A DNA stretch of 64,000 bases from Sphingomonas sp. G-3-2-10 (GCF_012927115.1 NZ_JABBFY010000001.1:1054001-1118000); one strand, 5' to 3'. Counted from the first letter of the stretch, positions 17,671 through 27,769 are shown. Made by a program: numbers and translations. Notes: generated from the sequence alone by a model not told the origin.

Positions 17671-18048
17671 ATGGCATATCGCCCGGGCAAAGCGCGCATC
17701 GCCCTGTTTTTCGCGGTCCTCGCGGGGATGATCGCGTTGGCCTTTGGATGGGCGCTCGGCGGCGCATACTCCGAGACCTTTCCGCGCCCGTTCAATGCCG
17801 CACAATGGAAGGCCGCGAGCACATATGACAAAACCCGCTGCGGCATGATCGTCGACCTTCAGTACCGGATCGGCCTTGCCGGCAAGACGCGGGAAGAAGT
17901 GGTACAATTGCTAGGGTCGCCCGAAGACCGGTATAACGACCCGTCGTACAGCCACTGGCATTTGTGCCCGAGCGTCATGGATATCTGGGTAATCGAGGTG
18001 CAATGGAAGGATGGCCGGGTTGTGTCGGCCCGCGTCCGCGACACCTGA
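17671..18048 (+). CDS. Membrane-anchored protein with a BamE/SmpA-like motif, unknown
   Basis: 125 residues. A transmembrane helix or uncleaved signal near 10-30 (ALFFAVLAGMIALAFGWALGG) is followed by a periplasmic domain. The segment GKTREEVVQLLGSPEDRY ... YSHWHL recalls the alpha-helix-then-strand core of BamE/SmpA/OmlA-like proteins, where a similar phrase (G-x-T-xx-EV-xx-LLG-P) occurs. This is a weak resemblance, not a family assignment. The start ATG at 17671 is preceded by GATGAGG; longer frames are rejected. Confidence 0.6.
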   Translation: MAYRPGKARIALFFAVLAGMIALAFGWALGGAYSETFPRPFNAAQWKAASTYDKTRCGMIVDLQYRIGLAGKTREEVVQLLGSPEDRYNDPSYSHWHLCPSVMDIWVIEVQWKDGRVVSARVRDT

Positions 18049-18106
18049 ACGCACGGGCAGGCTCGATACCCTTGGCGAAGGCTCCCGCTGCGCCTAAGCC
18101 TGCGCC

Positions 18107-18700
18107 ATGCCGACCATGCTCATCCTGGCCGCCCTCGCGATGCTCGCCCCGCCCAGCGATCCCGCGACCCATGCCGCAGAGCGGGACAAGAGCTGCACCG
18201 CCGAACAGTTCGACATCCTGCCGATGACGGGCGGCGGACGGAAATATCGCGACAAACGCAGCGGGGTCACTGCGCCTTCGACTGTGGGCAAGGCAATGCT
18301 CGCGGGATGCGGGGTCGCACCCAATGGCGTCGAATTCTATTACGAGATGGACGCCGGCGGGCCGCTCCACGAACGCTGCATGCAGGTGTTCCAGATCCGC
18401 TATTTTCCCGGCCTGGGCGCTCAGTCGAAGGAAGCCGTCAATGCGTTGGCGGCGCAATGGGGGCCGGATGCGCGGCCGGCCTTCGGCACGCGGCGGGTGG
18501 GCACGCCCGATCATCTGATCGAGGTCTTCCACGCAGGCGGAGTCGCAGCCAATGCACGGGGCCGTTTCCGGCTGACCCAGTTCGGCTATGCCAGGGGCAA
18601 TGATCTGGTGCTGGGCGCCGAAACGATGGCCGAGGACCCGTTCTGCACCCAGGCCTCGCAGAACAGCCAGACCTTCCTGCGCGAATTCCCCTGGCCCTGA
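18107..18700 (+). CDS. Predicted secreted protein, unknown
   Basis: 197 residues with a short signal-like N-terminus (MLILAALAMLAPP) and four cysteines spread through the mature part (SCTAEQF, GCGVAPN, RCMQVFQ, FCTQASQ), which suggests disulphides and a periplasmic location. No domain is recognised. It is followed by a 63-residue gene 13 bases downstream with a good ribosome site, so the two form a small operon inside the otherwise conserved tsf-pyrH interval. Confidence 0.6.
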   Translation: MPTMLILAALAMLAPPSDPATHAAERDKSCTAEQFDILPMTGGGRKYRDKRSGVTAPSTVGKAMLAGCGVAPNGVEFYYEMDAGGPLHERCMQVFQIRYFPGLGAQSKEAVNALAAQWGPDARPAFGTRRVGTPDHLIEVFHAGGVAANARGRFRLTQFGYARGNDLVLGAETMAEDPFCTQASQNSQTFLREFPWP

Positions 18701-18713
18701 GGAGAGACGGGAA

Positions 18714-18905
18714 ATGGCCACCTATGCCGAGCTGGGCGCGAAGCTGCTTCACGACGCCGCGACCTTTTTCCGCAATGTCGGTGCGCAGAACCCCGCGCTT
18801 GCCGACCAGATGAACGACAATGCTGCGGTCTATGAGCAAGTCGCCGACATGCTCGCGGCAAATCCGCTGGGGCAATTGGACATTGGCGAGACGCCACTGG
18901 GCTGA
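18714..18905 (+). CDS. Small acidic helical protein, unknown
   Basis: 63 residues. The sequence is Ala/Asn/Asp-rich and helix-forming ([15 protein letters not shown] ... [20 protein letters not shown]), with no signal or membrane span, ending in GETPLG. A strong ribosome site (GAGGAGAGACGGG) precedes the ATG, which supports it as a genuine gene. Function unknown; it may be a small cytosolic partner protein. Confidence 0.6.
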   Translation: MATYAELGAKLLHDAATFFRNVGAQNPALADQMNDNAAVYEQVADMLAANPLGQLDIGETPLG

Positions 18906-19015
18906 ACCGGACCGGCGCCGCCGAAATTCCACGCGATCTGCACGGCTTCTCCGCTTGGCTTCCCGGCGGCGCGCATCTAAGGTCCGCGCCGCCTCCCACT
19001 ACATGTCCGGAACCC

Positions 19016-19750
19016 ATGACTCTGCCACGCTTCAAACGCATCCTGTTGAAACTCTCGGGCGAGGTCCTGATGGGGCAGGGGCAGTTTGGCATCGATCCGG
19101 CGACCTGCGAGCGCGTCGCGCTGGAAGTGAAGGCTGCGCGCGAGGCCGGGCATGAAGTCTGCCTGGTCGTCGGCGGCGGCAACATCTTCCGCGGCGTCGC
19201 GGGTGCGGCCCAGGGGATCGAGCGCACCACCGGCGACTATATGGGCATGCTCGCCACGGTGATGAACGCGCTGGCGATGCAAAGCACGCTGGAGAAGCTG
19301 GGCGTGCACACCCGCGTCCAGTCCGCCGTGCAGATGGACAAGATCTGCGAGCCCTTCATCCAGCGCCGCGCCGAGCGTCATCTGGAAAAGGGCCGCGTGG
19401 TGATCTTCGCCGCGGGGGTCGGCAGCCCGTTCTTCACCACCGACAGCGGCGCAGCCCTGCGCGCTGCCGAGATGAAGTGCGACGCGCTGTTCAAGGGAAC
19501 CTCGGTCGATGGCGTGTACGACGCCGATCCCAAGAAGGTTTCGAGCGCGCAGCGTTACGAGACGCTCGATTACAACCGCGTCCTTGCCGACAATCTGAAG
19601 GTGATGGACGCCGCCGCCGTGGCGCTGTGCCGCGACTCCAATATCCCGATCGTGGTGTTCAACATCCGCGAGGAAGGCAATCTCGCCGCAGTGTTGCGCG
19701 GCGAGGGCACCTCCACGATCGTCCGCAACGAACAAGAAGCATACGCATAA
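19016..19750 (+). CDS. pyrH: UMP kinase
   Basis: 244 residues; phosphorylates UMP to UDP with ATP. The amino-acid-kinase-fold motifs are clear: [15 protein letters not shown] at the start, [10 protein letters not shown] (54-65 region), [14 protein letters not shown], and [16 protein letters not shown] near the end. Length is normal. It starts the pyrH-frr-uppS-cdsA-dxr-rseP run, with frr 30 bases downstream. Confidence 0.97.
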   Translation: MTLPRFKRILLKLSGEVLMGQGQFGIDPATCERVALEVKAAREAGHEVCLVVGGGNIFRGVAGAAQGIERTTGDYMGMLATVMNALAMQSTLEKLGVHTRVQSAVQMDKICEPFIQRRAERHLEKGRVVIFAAGVGSPFFTTDSGAALRAAEMKCDALFKGTSVDGVYDADPKKVSSAQRYETLDYNRVLADNLKVMDAAAVALCRDSNIPIVVFNIREEGNLAAVLRGEGTSTIVRNEQEAYA

Positions 19751-19780
19751 GGCCCCGTGCCTTGATAAGGAGAGCCCGAA

Positions 19781-20338
19781 ATGGCCGCTTACGATAAAGC
19801 CGATCTCGAACGCCGCATGGCCGGCGCTGTCGAGGCGCTGAAGCATGATTTGCAGGGCCTGCGCACTGGCCGTGCATCGACCGCATTGCTCGATCCGGTG
19901 ACGGTCGAAGTCTATGGTGCGCATATGCCGATCAACCAGGTCGCGACCGTTTCTGTGCCCGAGCCGCGCATGATCTCGGTTCAGGTGTGGGACAAGTCCA
20001 ATGTCGGTCCGGTCGAAAAGGCGATCCGTTCGGCAGGTCTTGGCCTCAACCCGATTACCGACGGCCAGACCCTGCGCCTGCCGATCCCCGATCTGACCGA
20101 GGAACGCCGCAAGGAACTCGCCAAGCTGGCCGGCAAATATGCCGAGGGCGCGCGCATCGCGGTGCGCAATGTGCGCCGCGACGGCAACGACAATCTGAAG
20201 ACCGACGAAAAGAAGGGCGTCTTCGGCGAGGACGAGCGCAAGCGCCACGAGACCGAAGTCCAGAAGCTGACCGACGCGACGATCGCCGATATCGACGCAG
20301 CAGCGGCTGCCAAGGAAAAGGAAATCATGGGCAAATGA
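19781..20338 (+). CDS. frr: Ribosome recycling factor
   Basis: 185 residues, the universal RRF length. Motifs [21 protein letters not shown] and the C-terminal helical [15 protein letters not shown] are conserved. It splits post-termination ribosomes together with EF-G. It lies directly downstream of pyrH and upstream of uppS in the standard order, with a ribosome site AAGGAGAG. Confidence 0.98.
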   Translation: MAAYDKADLERRMAGAVEALKHDLQGLRTGRASTALLDPVTVEVYGAHMPINQVATVSVPEPRMISVQVWDKSNVGPVEKAIRSAGLGLNPITDGQTLRLPIPDLTEERRKELAKLAGKYAEGARIAVRNVRRDGNDNLKTDEKKGVFGEDERKRHETEVQKLTDATIADIDAAAAAKEKEIMGK

Positions 20339-20384
20339 CGGACGCGCGCCGCCCTGATCTCCGCGTTCGCGCCGGAGAATAGGC

Positions 20385-21116
20385 GTGGCCGCCAACGCTG
20401 CGCCTCTGCCGGCCGACGGTGTATTGCCGCGCCATGTCGCCATCATCATGGACGGCAACGGGCGCTGGGCGAAGAAGCGGTTCCTGCCGCGCATCGCCGG
20501 GCACAGGCAGGGCGTGGAAGCGGTGCGCCGCGTCAGCCGCGCGGCGCGCCAGCTCGGCATCGAAGTCCTGACCCTCTACGCCTTCTCGTCCGAGAACTGG
20601 AGGCGTCCGGAAGATGAAGTGCGCGACCTGATGGGCCTGCTCCGCCATTTCCTGGCGAGCGAACTCGATGAACTGATCAGCGAAGGCGTGAAGCTGAAGG
20701 TGATCGGCGAGTTCCGCCGGCTTTCGCCCGATCTGGTCGAGATGATCGATCAGGCGATGGCGCGTACCGCCGCCAGCCCGGGGCCGACGCTGGTGATCGC
20801 GCTGAACTATGGCGCTCAGGCGGAGATCGCTGCCGCCGCGCGCCATCTGGCGAGCGAAGCGGCCGCCGGGCGGATCGCGATCGAGGCGATCGACGAGAAG
20901 GCGATCGACAATGCGCTGGAAACACGTGACCTGCCGCCGCTCGACCTGCTGATCCGGACCTCGGGCGAGCAGCGCCTTTCGAACTTCCTGCTGTGGCAGG
21001 CGGCCTATGCCGAATTGCTGTTCGTCGACACGCTGTGGCCCGATTTCGACGGTGACACGCTGGCCGAGGCGATCGGGCAGTTCGGACGGCGTCAGCGGCG
21101 CTTCGGGGGCCTGTGA
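20385..21116 (+). CDS. uppS: Undecaprenyl diphosphate synthase
   Basis: 243 residues; cis-prenyltransferase making the C55 lipid carrier for peptidoglycan and polysaccharides. Motifs: IIMDGNGRWAKKR with catalytic D23, GHRQGVEAVR, AFSSENWRRP, and LLIRTSGEQRLSNFLLWQ. It starts with GTG. Its stop overlaps the GTG start of cdsA by four bases. Confidence 0.96.
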   Translation: MAANAAPLPADGVLPRHVAIIMDGNGRWAKKRFLPRIAGHRQGVEAVRRVSRAARQLGIEVLTLYAFSSENWRRPEDEVRDLMGLLRHFLASELDELISEGVKLKVIGEFRRLSPDLVEMIDQAMARTAASPGPTLVIALNYGAQAEIAAAARHLASEAAAGRIAIEAIDEKAIDNALETRDLPPLDLLIRTSGEQRLSNFLLWQAAYAELLFVDTLWPDFDGDTLAEAIGQFGRRQRRFGGL

Positions 21117-21880
21117 GCAAGAACGCCGATCTTCCCAAACGGTTCGTCGTCGCGGTCCTGCTGATCGGCGTGGCCTTCGCTGCGCTGTGGCTGGGCGGCT
21201 TCGTCTTCTGGCTGCTGGTCGCGATCGGCGGGCTGCTGATGCTGGCCGAATGGGCCAATCTGGTCGGCGCGACACCCCGGCAACGGCTGCTCGCGCAATA
21301 TGCGCTGACCGTACCGCTGGCGATCATGTCGCCACTGGCGGCAGGGCCGGGCTTTCTCGCGCTGGGCCTGATCGGTGCGGCGCTGTTCTTCACCGGCGCG
21401 ACGAGCCGCAACGTGCGGCTGGCATGGGGCGTGGCGTATGTCGGGCTGCCGGTGCTGGCGCTGATGGTGCTGCGCGGCGAGCCGAACGGCTTCCTGCTGA
21501 CCTTCTGGGCGATGGCTCTGGTCTGGGCCTGCGACAGCGGCGCCTATTTCGCCGGACGCGCGATCGGCGGGCCGAAGCTGGCGCCGTCGATCAGCCCGAA
21601 CAAGACCTGGGCCGGGTTCATCGGCGGGGTCGTCGCCGCGGGCGTGTTCGCCGGCGTGCTGGCGGCGTTTTTCGGCCTGCCCATCGCCCTTGCCGCCGCG
21701 ACGCCATTGCTGGCGATGTTCGCGCAAGCCGGCGATCTCTACGAAAGCCATCTCAAGCGGGTCGCAGGCGTGAAGGATTCGGGCAACCTGCTGCCCGGAC
21801 ATGGCGGGCTGCTCGACCGGCTCGACGGGCTGGTCGCGGTGGCGCCGGCTGCCGCGCTGCTGGTGCTGCTGCTCAAATGA
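21113..21880 (+). CDS. cdsA: Phosphatidate cytidylyltransferase
   Basis: 255 residues with seven to eight membrane spans; makes CDP-diacylglycerol, the substrate of PssA encoded upstream in this window. The family signature near the C-terminus, SNKTW-like NKTWAGFIGG and KRVAGVKDSGNLLPGHGG-LLDRLDG, is intact. It starts with GTG inside the uppS stop, and its TGA overlaps the dxr ATG. Confidence 0.96.
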   Translation: MSKNADLPKRFVVAVLLIGVAFAALWLGGFVFWLLVAIGGLLMLAEWANLVGATPRQRLLAQYALTVPLAIMSPLAAGPGFLALGLIGAALFFTGATSRNVRLAWGVAYVGLPVLALMVLRGEPNGFLLTFWAMALVWACDSGAYFAGRAIGGPKLAPSISPNKTWAGFIGGVVAAGVFAGVLAAFFGLPIALAAATPLLAMFAQAGDLYESHLKRVAGVKDSGNLLPGHGGLLDRLDGLVAVAPAAALLVLLLK

Positions 21881-23034
21881 AGCGCGTCACCATCCTCGGC
21901 GCGACCGGATCGGTCGGCAGTTCGACCCTGGACCTGATCGAACGCGAGCCCGAACGGTTCGAAGTCGTCGCGCTGACCGCGAATGGCGATGCGGACAAGC
22001 TCGCCGCAGCCGCAATCCGCACCAATGCGAAGCTGGCGGTGGTCGCCGACGCGGCGTGCCTGCCAAAGCTGCAGGCGCGGCTGGACGGCACCGGTATCGA
22101 GGCGAGGGGCGGGGCCGATGCGGTGTGCGACGCCGCACGCATGGGCGCCGACTGGACTATGGCCGCGATCGTCGGGACCGCAGGGCTGAAGCCGGTGATG
22201 GCCGCGCTCGAGGCGGGCGGCACGGTGGCGCTGGCCAACAAGGAATCGCTGGTTTCGGCAGGCGCAGTGATGACCGCCGCCGCACGAGCGCACGGCACGA
22301 CGCTGCTGCCGGTGGATTCGGAGCATAACGCCGTCTTCCAGTGCCTCGACCGCACTGCACCCGAGCGCGTGCGCCGGATCATCCTGACCGCGAGCGGCGG
22401 CCCGTTCCGCACCCGCAGCCTCGACGAGATGCGCGCGATCACGCCCGCGCAGGCCGTGGCGCATCCGAACTGGTCGATGGGCGCCAAGATCTCGGTCGAT
22501 TCGGCGACGCTGATGAACAAGGGGCTTGAGCTGATCGAGGCGTTCCACCTGTTCCCGGTGGCGGCCGAACAGCTCGATGTGATCGTCCATTCGCAGTCGG
22601 TGATCCACTCGATGGTGGAATATGTCGACGGTTCGGTGCTGGCCCAGCTGGGCTCGCCCGACATGCGAATCCCGATCGCCTATGCGCTCGCCTGGCCGGA
22701 TCGGATGGAAACTCCGTGCGAGCGCCTCGATTTGGCCCGGATTGCCCGGCTCGATTTCGAGGAGCCCGACTATGAACGCTTCCCCTGTCTGGCCCTTGCC
22801 CGCGAGGCGCTGAGGGCCGGCGGCGCGCGTCCGGCAATCCTCAATGCAGCCAATGAAGTGGCTGTGGCGGCCTTCCTCGCGGATGGGCTCAACTTTCTTG
22901 AAATTGCCGCAATCGTTGCCGATACGCTGAGCCGCTATGACCCGCCCGCTCCGGACACGCTCGACGCCGTACTGGCCATCGACGCAGAAGCCCGGCGCTA
23001 CGCGGTCGAGCGTGTGAAGGACTGCGTCGCTTGA
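21877..23034 (+). CDS. dxr: 1-deoxy-D-xylulose 5-phosphate reductoisomerase
   Basis: 385 residues; first committed step of the MEP isoprenoid pathway, feeding UppS. The NADPH motif ILGATGSVGSSTLDLI opens the protein; LANKESLVSAG, LLPVDSEHNA, and the substrate loop PNWSMGAKISVDSATLMNKGLE are present. The start ATG overlaps the cdsA stop (ATGA); long upstream in-frame extension is a frame overlap and not part of the protein. Confidence 0.97.
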   Translation: MKRVTILGATGSVGSSTLDLIEREPERFEVVALTANGDADKLAAAAIRTNAKLAVVADAACLPKLQARLDGTGIEARGGADAVCDAARMGADWTMAAIVGTAGLKPVMAALEAGGTVALANKESLVSAGAVMTAAARAHGTTLLPVDSEHNAVFQCLDRTAPERVRRIILTASGGPFRTRSLDEMRAITPAQAVAHPNWSMGAKISVDSATLMNKGLELIEAFHLFPVAAEQLDVIVHSQSVIHSMVEYVDGSVLAQLGSPDMRIPIAYALAWPDRMETPCERLDLARIARLDFEEPDYERFPCLALAREALRAGGARPAILNAANEVAVAAFLADGLNFLEIAAIVADTLSRYDPPAPDTLDAVLAIDAEARRYAVERVKDCVA

Positions 23035-24164
23035 TCGAAAATCCCGGCATCCTGCTGACCGTTCTGGCGTTCGTGCTGGTGCTGGGTCCGCTCGTGTTCC
23101 TGCATGAGCTGGGTCACTATCTCGCGGGCCGCTGGTTCGGCGTGAAGGCCGATGAATTCTCGATCGGCTTCGGCCGCGAGATCGCCGGTTTCACCGACAA
23201 GCGGGGCACGCGCTGGAAGTTCGGCTGGCTGCCGCTGGGCGGCTATGTCCGTTTCGCGGGCGACATGAACCCGGCGAGCCAGCCCGATCCGAACTGGCTG
23301 GCGCTACCGGCCGAGGAACGCTCGAAGACGTTCCAGTCCAAGCCGCTGTGGCAGCGCGCGATCATCGTCGCAGCCGGCCCCATCGCCAATTTCATCGTCG
23401 CGATCGTGCTGCTGGCCGGGTTCGCGACCCTCTATGGCAAGCCGATGACGCCGACGGTGATCGCCAGCGTCGCGGCCGGAAGCCCCGCCGCCGCCGCCGG
23501 TCTGCAGGCAGGCGACCGCGTCACCGCGCTGGGCGGACGCGAGGTCGGCACCTTCAACGAACTGGCGGAATATACGATGTTCCGTCCCAACGAGGCCATG
23601 ACGGTCTCGTTCGAGCGTGGCGGGCAGGCGATGTCGGCCGATCTCACCACCGGCGTCCGCGAAGAGCGGGACCGTTTCGGCAACGTGTACAAGATCGGCT
23701 TCCTGGGCGTCGGCTCGGGCGAGCGCGTGATGCAGCCCGTGGGCCTGCTCGAAGCGCCGCTGATCGGCATGAGGGAAACCGGCCGGGTCATCCGCACGAC
23801 GATCGACGGACTGGGCCAGATCATCACCGGACGGCGCTCGATCGACGAGCTGGGCGGGCCGCTGCGCATCGCGAAGGTGTCCGGCGAGCGTCTCTCGATG
23901 GGATTGAACGAGTTCGTGTTCCTGATCGCGCTCATTTCGATTAATCTGGGATTCATTAACCTCTTGCCAGTCCCGGTGCTGGATGGCGGCCATTTGCTGC
24001 TGTACGGAATCGAGGCAATCAGGCGGCGGCCGGTCGAGCCGCAGGTAATGGAGTGGGCGTATCGCGGTGGCCTGATGGCGGTTCTCGCGCTGATGGTGTT
24101 CGTAACTCTCAATGATCTGGGCGCTTTCGGCGTGTGGAGAAATCTGGCCGGGTTGATCGGCTGA
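23031..24164 (+). CDS. rseP: Site-2 intramembrane protease RseP
   Basis: 377 residues. Zinc motif H25-E-L-G-H29 in the first membrane helix, one PDZ domain around residues 135-215 (AAGSPAAAAGLQAGDRVTALGG), and the second metal motif NLLPVPVLDGGHLL with LDG. It cleaves membrane anti-sigma factors and signal-peptide remnants. It begins with TTG overlapping the dxr stop, so translation is coupled. It is followed by bamA in the usual order. Confidence 0.96.
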   Translation: MIENPGILLTVLAFVLVLGPLVFLHELGHYLAGRWFGVKADEFSIGFGREIAGFTDKRGTRWKFGWLPLGGYVRFAGDMNPASQPDPNWLALPAEERSKTFQSKPLWQRAIIVAAGPIANFIVAIVLLAGFATLYGKPMTPTVIASVAAGSPAAAAGLQAGDRVTALGGREVGTFNELAEYTMFRPNEAMTVSFERGGQAMSADLTTGVREERDRFGNVYKIGFLGVGSGERVMQPVGLLEAPLIGMRETGRVIRTTIDGLGQIITGRRSIDELGGPLRIAKVSGERLSMGLNEFVFLIALISINLGFINLLPVPVLDGGHLLLYGIEAIRRRPVEPQVMEWAYRGGLMAVLALMVFVTLNDLGAFGVWRNLAGLIG

Positions 24165-24228
24165 CGTGCTTGGGGCAGGGCGGTACGCCGCCGTGCAGAC
24201 CGGCGAATATTGATTCCGACTGGGGTGG

Positions 24229-27009
24229 ATGGTGACTGCTATTAAGGCGAAACATATGGGCGTGAGCGCCACCAAGCTCCTCGCAGGTACGATCCTGTCG
24301 GCGGGAATCGCTGTGACCCCCGCAATGGCGCAGGTTGCGACGCCGCCGGCGGCGCAGCCCGAAGCGGTGGCCGTCGCGCCCCAGGCGCAGAAGACGATCC
24401 GCTCGCTGCGCGTCGAAGGTTCGCAGCGTCTCGAGCCCGATACGATCCTGTCCTACACCCAGCTGCGCGTCGGCGGCACCTACACCAACGAGACGATCGA
24501 CCAGGCGATCAAGGACCTGATCGCATCCGATCTGCTGGCCGATGTCGAGATCGCGGGCGTCGAGACCGGCGATATCGTGATCCGCGTCCGCGAGAACCCG
24601 ATCATCAACCGCGTGATCTTCGAGGGCAACAAGCGCCTCAAGAGCGACAAGATCGTCAAGGAAGTGAAGCTGGCGCCGCGCCAGATCTTCACTCGCACCG
24701 CGGTCCGCGCCGACGTGGCGCGCATCGTCGAACTGTATCGCCGCCAGGGCCGCTTCGCCGCGAATGTCGAGCCCAAGATGGTGATGCTCGACCAGAACCG
24801 CGTCGACGTGATCTTCGAAATCCGCGAAGGACCGAAGTCAAAGGTCCGCCAGATCAACATCATCGGCAACGAGGTGTTCTCCGACGGCAAGCTGCGCGGC
24901 GAGATGGCGACCAAGCAGGCCCGCATCACCTCGATCATGAGCTCGAACACGAGCTACGATCAGGATCGCCTGGCCTATGACCAGCAGAAGCTGCGCCAGT
25001 TCTACCTGACCGAAGGCTATGCCGATTTCCGCGTGATCTCGGCCATTGCCGAGCTGACGCCGGACAAGAAGGACTTCATCATCACCTATGTGGTCGAGGA
25101 AGGACCGCGCTACAAATTCGGCCCGATCACGGTCGACAGCGCGATCCGCGACTTCGACGACAAGAAGATGGCCGAGAATCTGCCGATCAAGGAAGGCCAG
25201 TTCTATAACGCGAAGGCCGTCGAAGACTCGGTGGAGACGCTGAGCGAGACCGCTGGCCTGTTCGGCTATGCCTTCGCCGACGTGCGCCCGGAATTCCAGC
25301 GCGATCGTGAAAACCTCACGATGACGATCAACTTCCACATCGCCGAGACGAACCGCACCTATATCGAGCGGATCGACATCACGGGGAACACCCAGACGGT
25401 CGACAAGGTCATCCGCCGCGAAATGCGCGTGGCCGAGGGCGACGCGTTCAACACCTTCCTGGTCAAGCGTTCGCAGGACCGCATCAACTCGCTCGGCTTC
25501 TTCCAGGACAAGTTCGAGATTGAGCGCAAGGAAGGCTCGGCGCCGGACCGCATCGTCCTGTCGGCGAACGTCGAAGAGCGCGCGACCGGCGAACTCACCC
25601 TGTCGGCGGGCTTCTCGAGCCTCGAACGCTTCATTCTTCAGGCGTCGATCCGTCAGCGCAACTTCCGCGGCAAGGGACAGACCCTGTCGGCCTCGGTCGA
25701 TTATTCGAGCTATTCGAAGTCGGTTGAGCTGGGCTTCACCGAGCCTTACCTGTTCGACCGCAATATCGCGCTGGGCGCCACGATCTTCCGCCGCGATTAC
25801 AACGCGTTCAACTATATCGGTTCGGACCGCAACACGACCTACAGCCAGGTCTCGACCGGCCTCCAGCTCGTCACCGGCGTGCCGCTGACCGAGTATTGGA
25901 CGCTGTCGGGCCGCTACACGCTGATGCAGGACGAAGTGACGCTCGACAAATCGAGCTTCTATTCGGATCTCAACAGCGACGGCGTGATCGGCGACAATGA
26001 GTGCGATCCGCTGAAGGCGGGCCGTTATTATTGCGACGCGATCGGCACGCGCATCACCTCGCTGGTCGGCATCTCGCTGATCTATGACAGCCTCAACAGC
26101 CGCCTGCGCCCGACCCGTGGCCAGCGGCTGGTGGTCGGCGCCGACTTCGCCGGTCTTGGCGGCGACGTGCGCTATGCCCGCGCCCGTATCGACGGCAAGA
26201 AGTTCTGGCATGTCGGCAGCGGCTTCATCGCGTCGGTCTCGGCCGAAGGCGGCTATATCCACTCGTTCGAAAAGAGCAGCGGCGGGGGCATCGATCCGGT
26301 GCGCATCACCGATCGCTTCTATCTGGGCGAACCGCAGTTCCGCGGCTTCGACATTCGCGGCGTCGGTCCGCGCGTGCAGCGCATCGGCTTCACCGGCGAT
26401 GCGGTGACCGGCAACCAGCTGCTCGTGACCGACCGCGACCAGATCGTGGACGATGCGATCGGCGGCAAGGGCTATTACCTCGCCAAGGCCGAGCTGGAGA
26501 TTCCGCTGGGCGCCGGCGCGGCCGAACTGGGCTTGCGTCCGTCGATCTTCATTCAGGCCGGCGCGCTGTTCGGCATCCGCGAACCGGACAAGACTGTTCA
26601 GTTCGAGCAACGCACCGTTGGCGGCGTGAAGATGTTCAACGCCGATGGCTCGCCTTCGCTGCTGCCGAAGGACAATTTCATCAAGGATGCGAACGGCAAC
26701 CAGCTGTATATCGTCAGCGCCTCGGATCCGGTGAATACCGGTGCGCTCACGACCTGCCAGATCGGTTATACCGCAACCTCCGGCGGCGCCTGCAGCGGCA
26801 CCTCGGTCAACGCGATCTACAATATTCCGACCCAGCCGTTCCTCGAGCGTTTCGTCGGCGATTCCGCCCGGCCGCGTCTCGCGATCGGCATCGGGGTGAA
26901 CTGGAACTCGCCGTTCGGCCCGTTGCGTATCGACCTCTCCAAGGCCCTGCTGACCCAGCCGGGCGACGACCCCAAGCTCTTCACTTTCAACGTAGGGACT
27001 CAGTTCTGA
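24229..27009 (+). CDS. bamA: Outer-membrane protein assembly factor BamA
   Basis: 926 residues. A signal peptide ends near AMAQ (residue ~35); an inner ATG at 24256 (MGVSATKLL) is an equally good start. Five POTRA domains follow (about 50-470), then a 16-strand beta-barrel containing the EPQFRGFDIRGVGPR motif (loop 6 RGF) and ending in aromatic F (FNVGTQF), the BAM recognition type C-terminus. The barrel has an insertion-rich region near 800-870. It assembles outer-membrane proteins. The last bases overlap the next gene (TGATG). Confidence 0.97.
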   Translation: MVTAIKAKHMGVSATKLLAGTILSAGIAVTPAMAQVATPPAAQPEAVAVAPQAQKTIRSLRVEGSQRLEPDTILSYTQLRVGGTYTNETIDQAIKDLIASDLLADVEIAGVETGDIVIRVRENPIINRVIFEGNKRLKSDKIVKEVKLAPRQIFTRTAVRADVARIVELYRRQGRFAANVEPKMVMLDQNRVDVIFEIREGPKSKVRQINIIGNEVFSDGKLRGEMATKQARITSIMSSNTSYDQDRLAYDQQKLRQFYLTEGYADFRVISAIAELTPDKKDFIITYVVEEGPRYKFGPITVDSAIRDFDDKKMAENLPIKEGQFYNAKAVEDSVETLSETAGLFGYAFADVRPEFQRDRENLTMTINFHIAETNRTYIERIDITGNTQTVDKVIRREMRVAEGDAFNTFLVKRSQDRINSLGFFQDKFEIERKEGSAPDRIVLSANVEERATGELTLSAGFSSLERFILQASIRQRNFRGKGQTLSASVDYSSYSKSVELGFTEPYLFDRNIALGATIFRRDYNAFNYIGSDRNTTYSQVSTGLQLVTGVPLTEYWTLSGRYTLMQDEVTLDKSSFYSDLNSDGVIGDNECDPLKAGRYYCDAIGTRITSLVGISLIYDSLNSRLRPTRGQRLVVGADFAGLGGDVRYARARIDGKKFWHVGSGFIASVSAEGGYIHSFEKSSGGGIDPVRITDRFYLGEPQFRGFDIRGVGPRVQRIGFTGDAVTGNQLLVTDRDQIVDDAIGGKGYYLAKAELEIPLGAGAAELGLRPSIFIQAGALFGIREPDKTVQFEQRTVGGVKMFNADGSPSLLPKDNFIKDANGNQLYIVSASDPVNTGALTTCQIGYTATSGGACSGTSVNAIYNIPTQPFLERFVGDSARPRLAIGIGVNWNSPFGPLRIDLSKALLTQPGDDPKLFTFNVGTQF

Positions 27010-27758
27010 TGATCACCAAGAAGCTCCTCATCGCGAGCCTGCTCGCCGCGCCCGCGGCGCTGCTGACCGCGGCGCCCGCGGCGGCGCAGGTTCAGGGCAT
27101 CGCCACCGCCAACCCGATCGTGGCGATCGCCAATTCCAAGGCCTATGCGGCTGCGAGCACGCAGATCGCGGCCACGCACAAGGCAGCGATCGACCAGATC
27201 AACGCCCGCCGCGCCGCGCTGGAGAAGGAACTCGAGCCGCTTTACAACCAGATCGACACCAACAAGGACAAGGAAATCTCGGACGCCGAGGCGAATGCCC
27301 CGGCCGCCGCACCTGTCATTGCCCGCGTGAAGACCGCGCAGGACAAGGCCCAGGCCGATATCGTCCGCATGAGCACTCCGGTGATCCGCGCCCAGCTCTA
27401 TGCCCTCGAAAAGGTGCTCGAGAATTACGGTACCGCGCAGACCAACGTCATCAACGCGCGCAAGATCAGCGTGATCCTGCAGCCTTCGGCGTTCCTCTAC
27501 GCTCCGGAATCGGTCAACGTGACCGGTGCGATCACCGCCGAGCTCGACAAGGTCGTGCCGAGCGTGCCGAGCCAGCCGCCCGCGAACTGGAATCCGTCGC
27601 AGGCGACCGTGAACACGCTGGAGCAGATCAGCGAGTATGAGACCCGCCGCGCCCAGGCGCAGCAGGCTCAGCAGCCGCGTCCGGCCGCAGGCGCTCCGGC
27701 CCCGGCCGCCGGCCAGCCCGCGCGTCCCGCGCCGCAGACGCCGCCTCCGGGCCGCTGA
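27009..27758 (+). CDS. OmpH/Skp-family periplasmic chaperone
   Basis: 249 residues, longer than E. coli Skp (161). Signal peptide to ~27 (AAPAAAQ), then a [16 protein letters not shown] strand and a long Lys/Glu/Ala helical region like the tentacles of Skp, and a Pro/Ala/Gln-rich disordered tail of ~40 residues ending [22 protein letters not shown] stretch inside looks like an EF-hand-type calcium loop, uncommon for Skp proteins. It follows bamA with overlapping stop/start, as in most proteobacteria. Confidence 0.85.
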   Translation: MITKKLLIASLLAAPAALLTAAPAAAQVQGIATANPIVAIANSKAYAAASTQIAATHKAAIDQINARRAALEKELEPLYNQIDTNKDKEISDAEANAPAAAPVIARVKTAQDKAQADIVRMSTPVIRAQLYALEKVLENYGTAQTNVINARKISVILQPSAFLYAPESVNVTGAITAELDKVVPSVPSQPPANWNPSQATVNTLEQISEYETRRAQAQQAQQPRPAAGAPAPAAGQPARPAPQTPPPGR

Positions 27759-27769
27759 GCGACGCCGCT

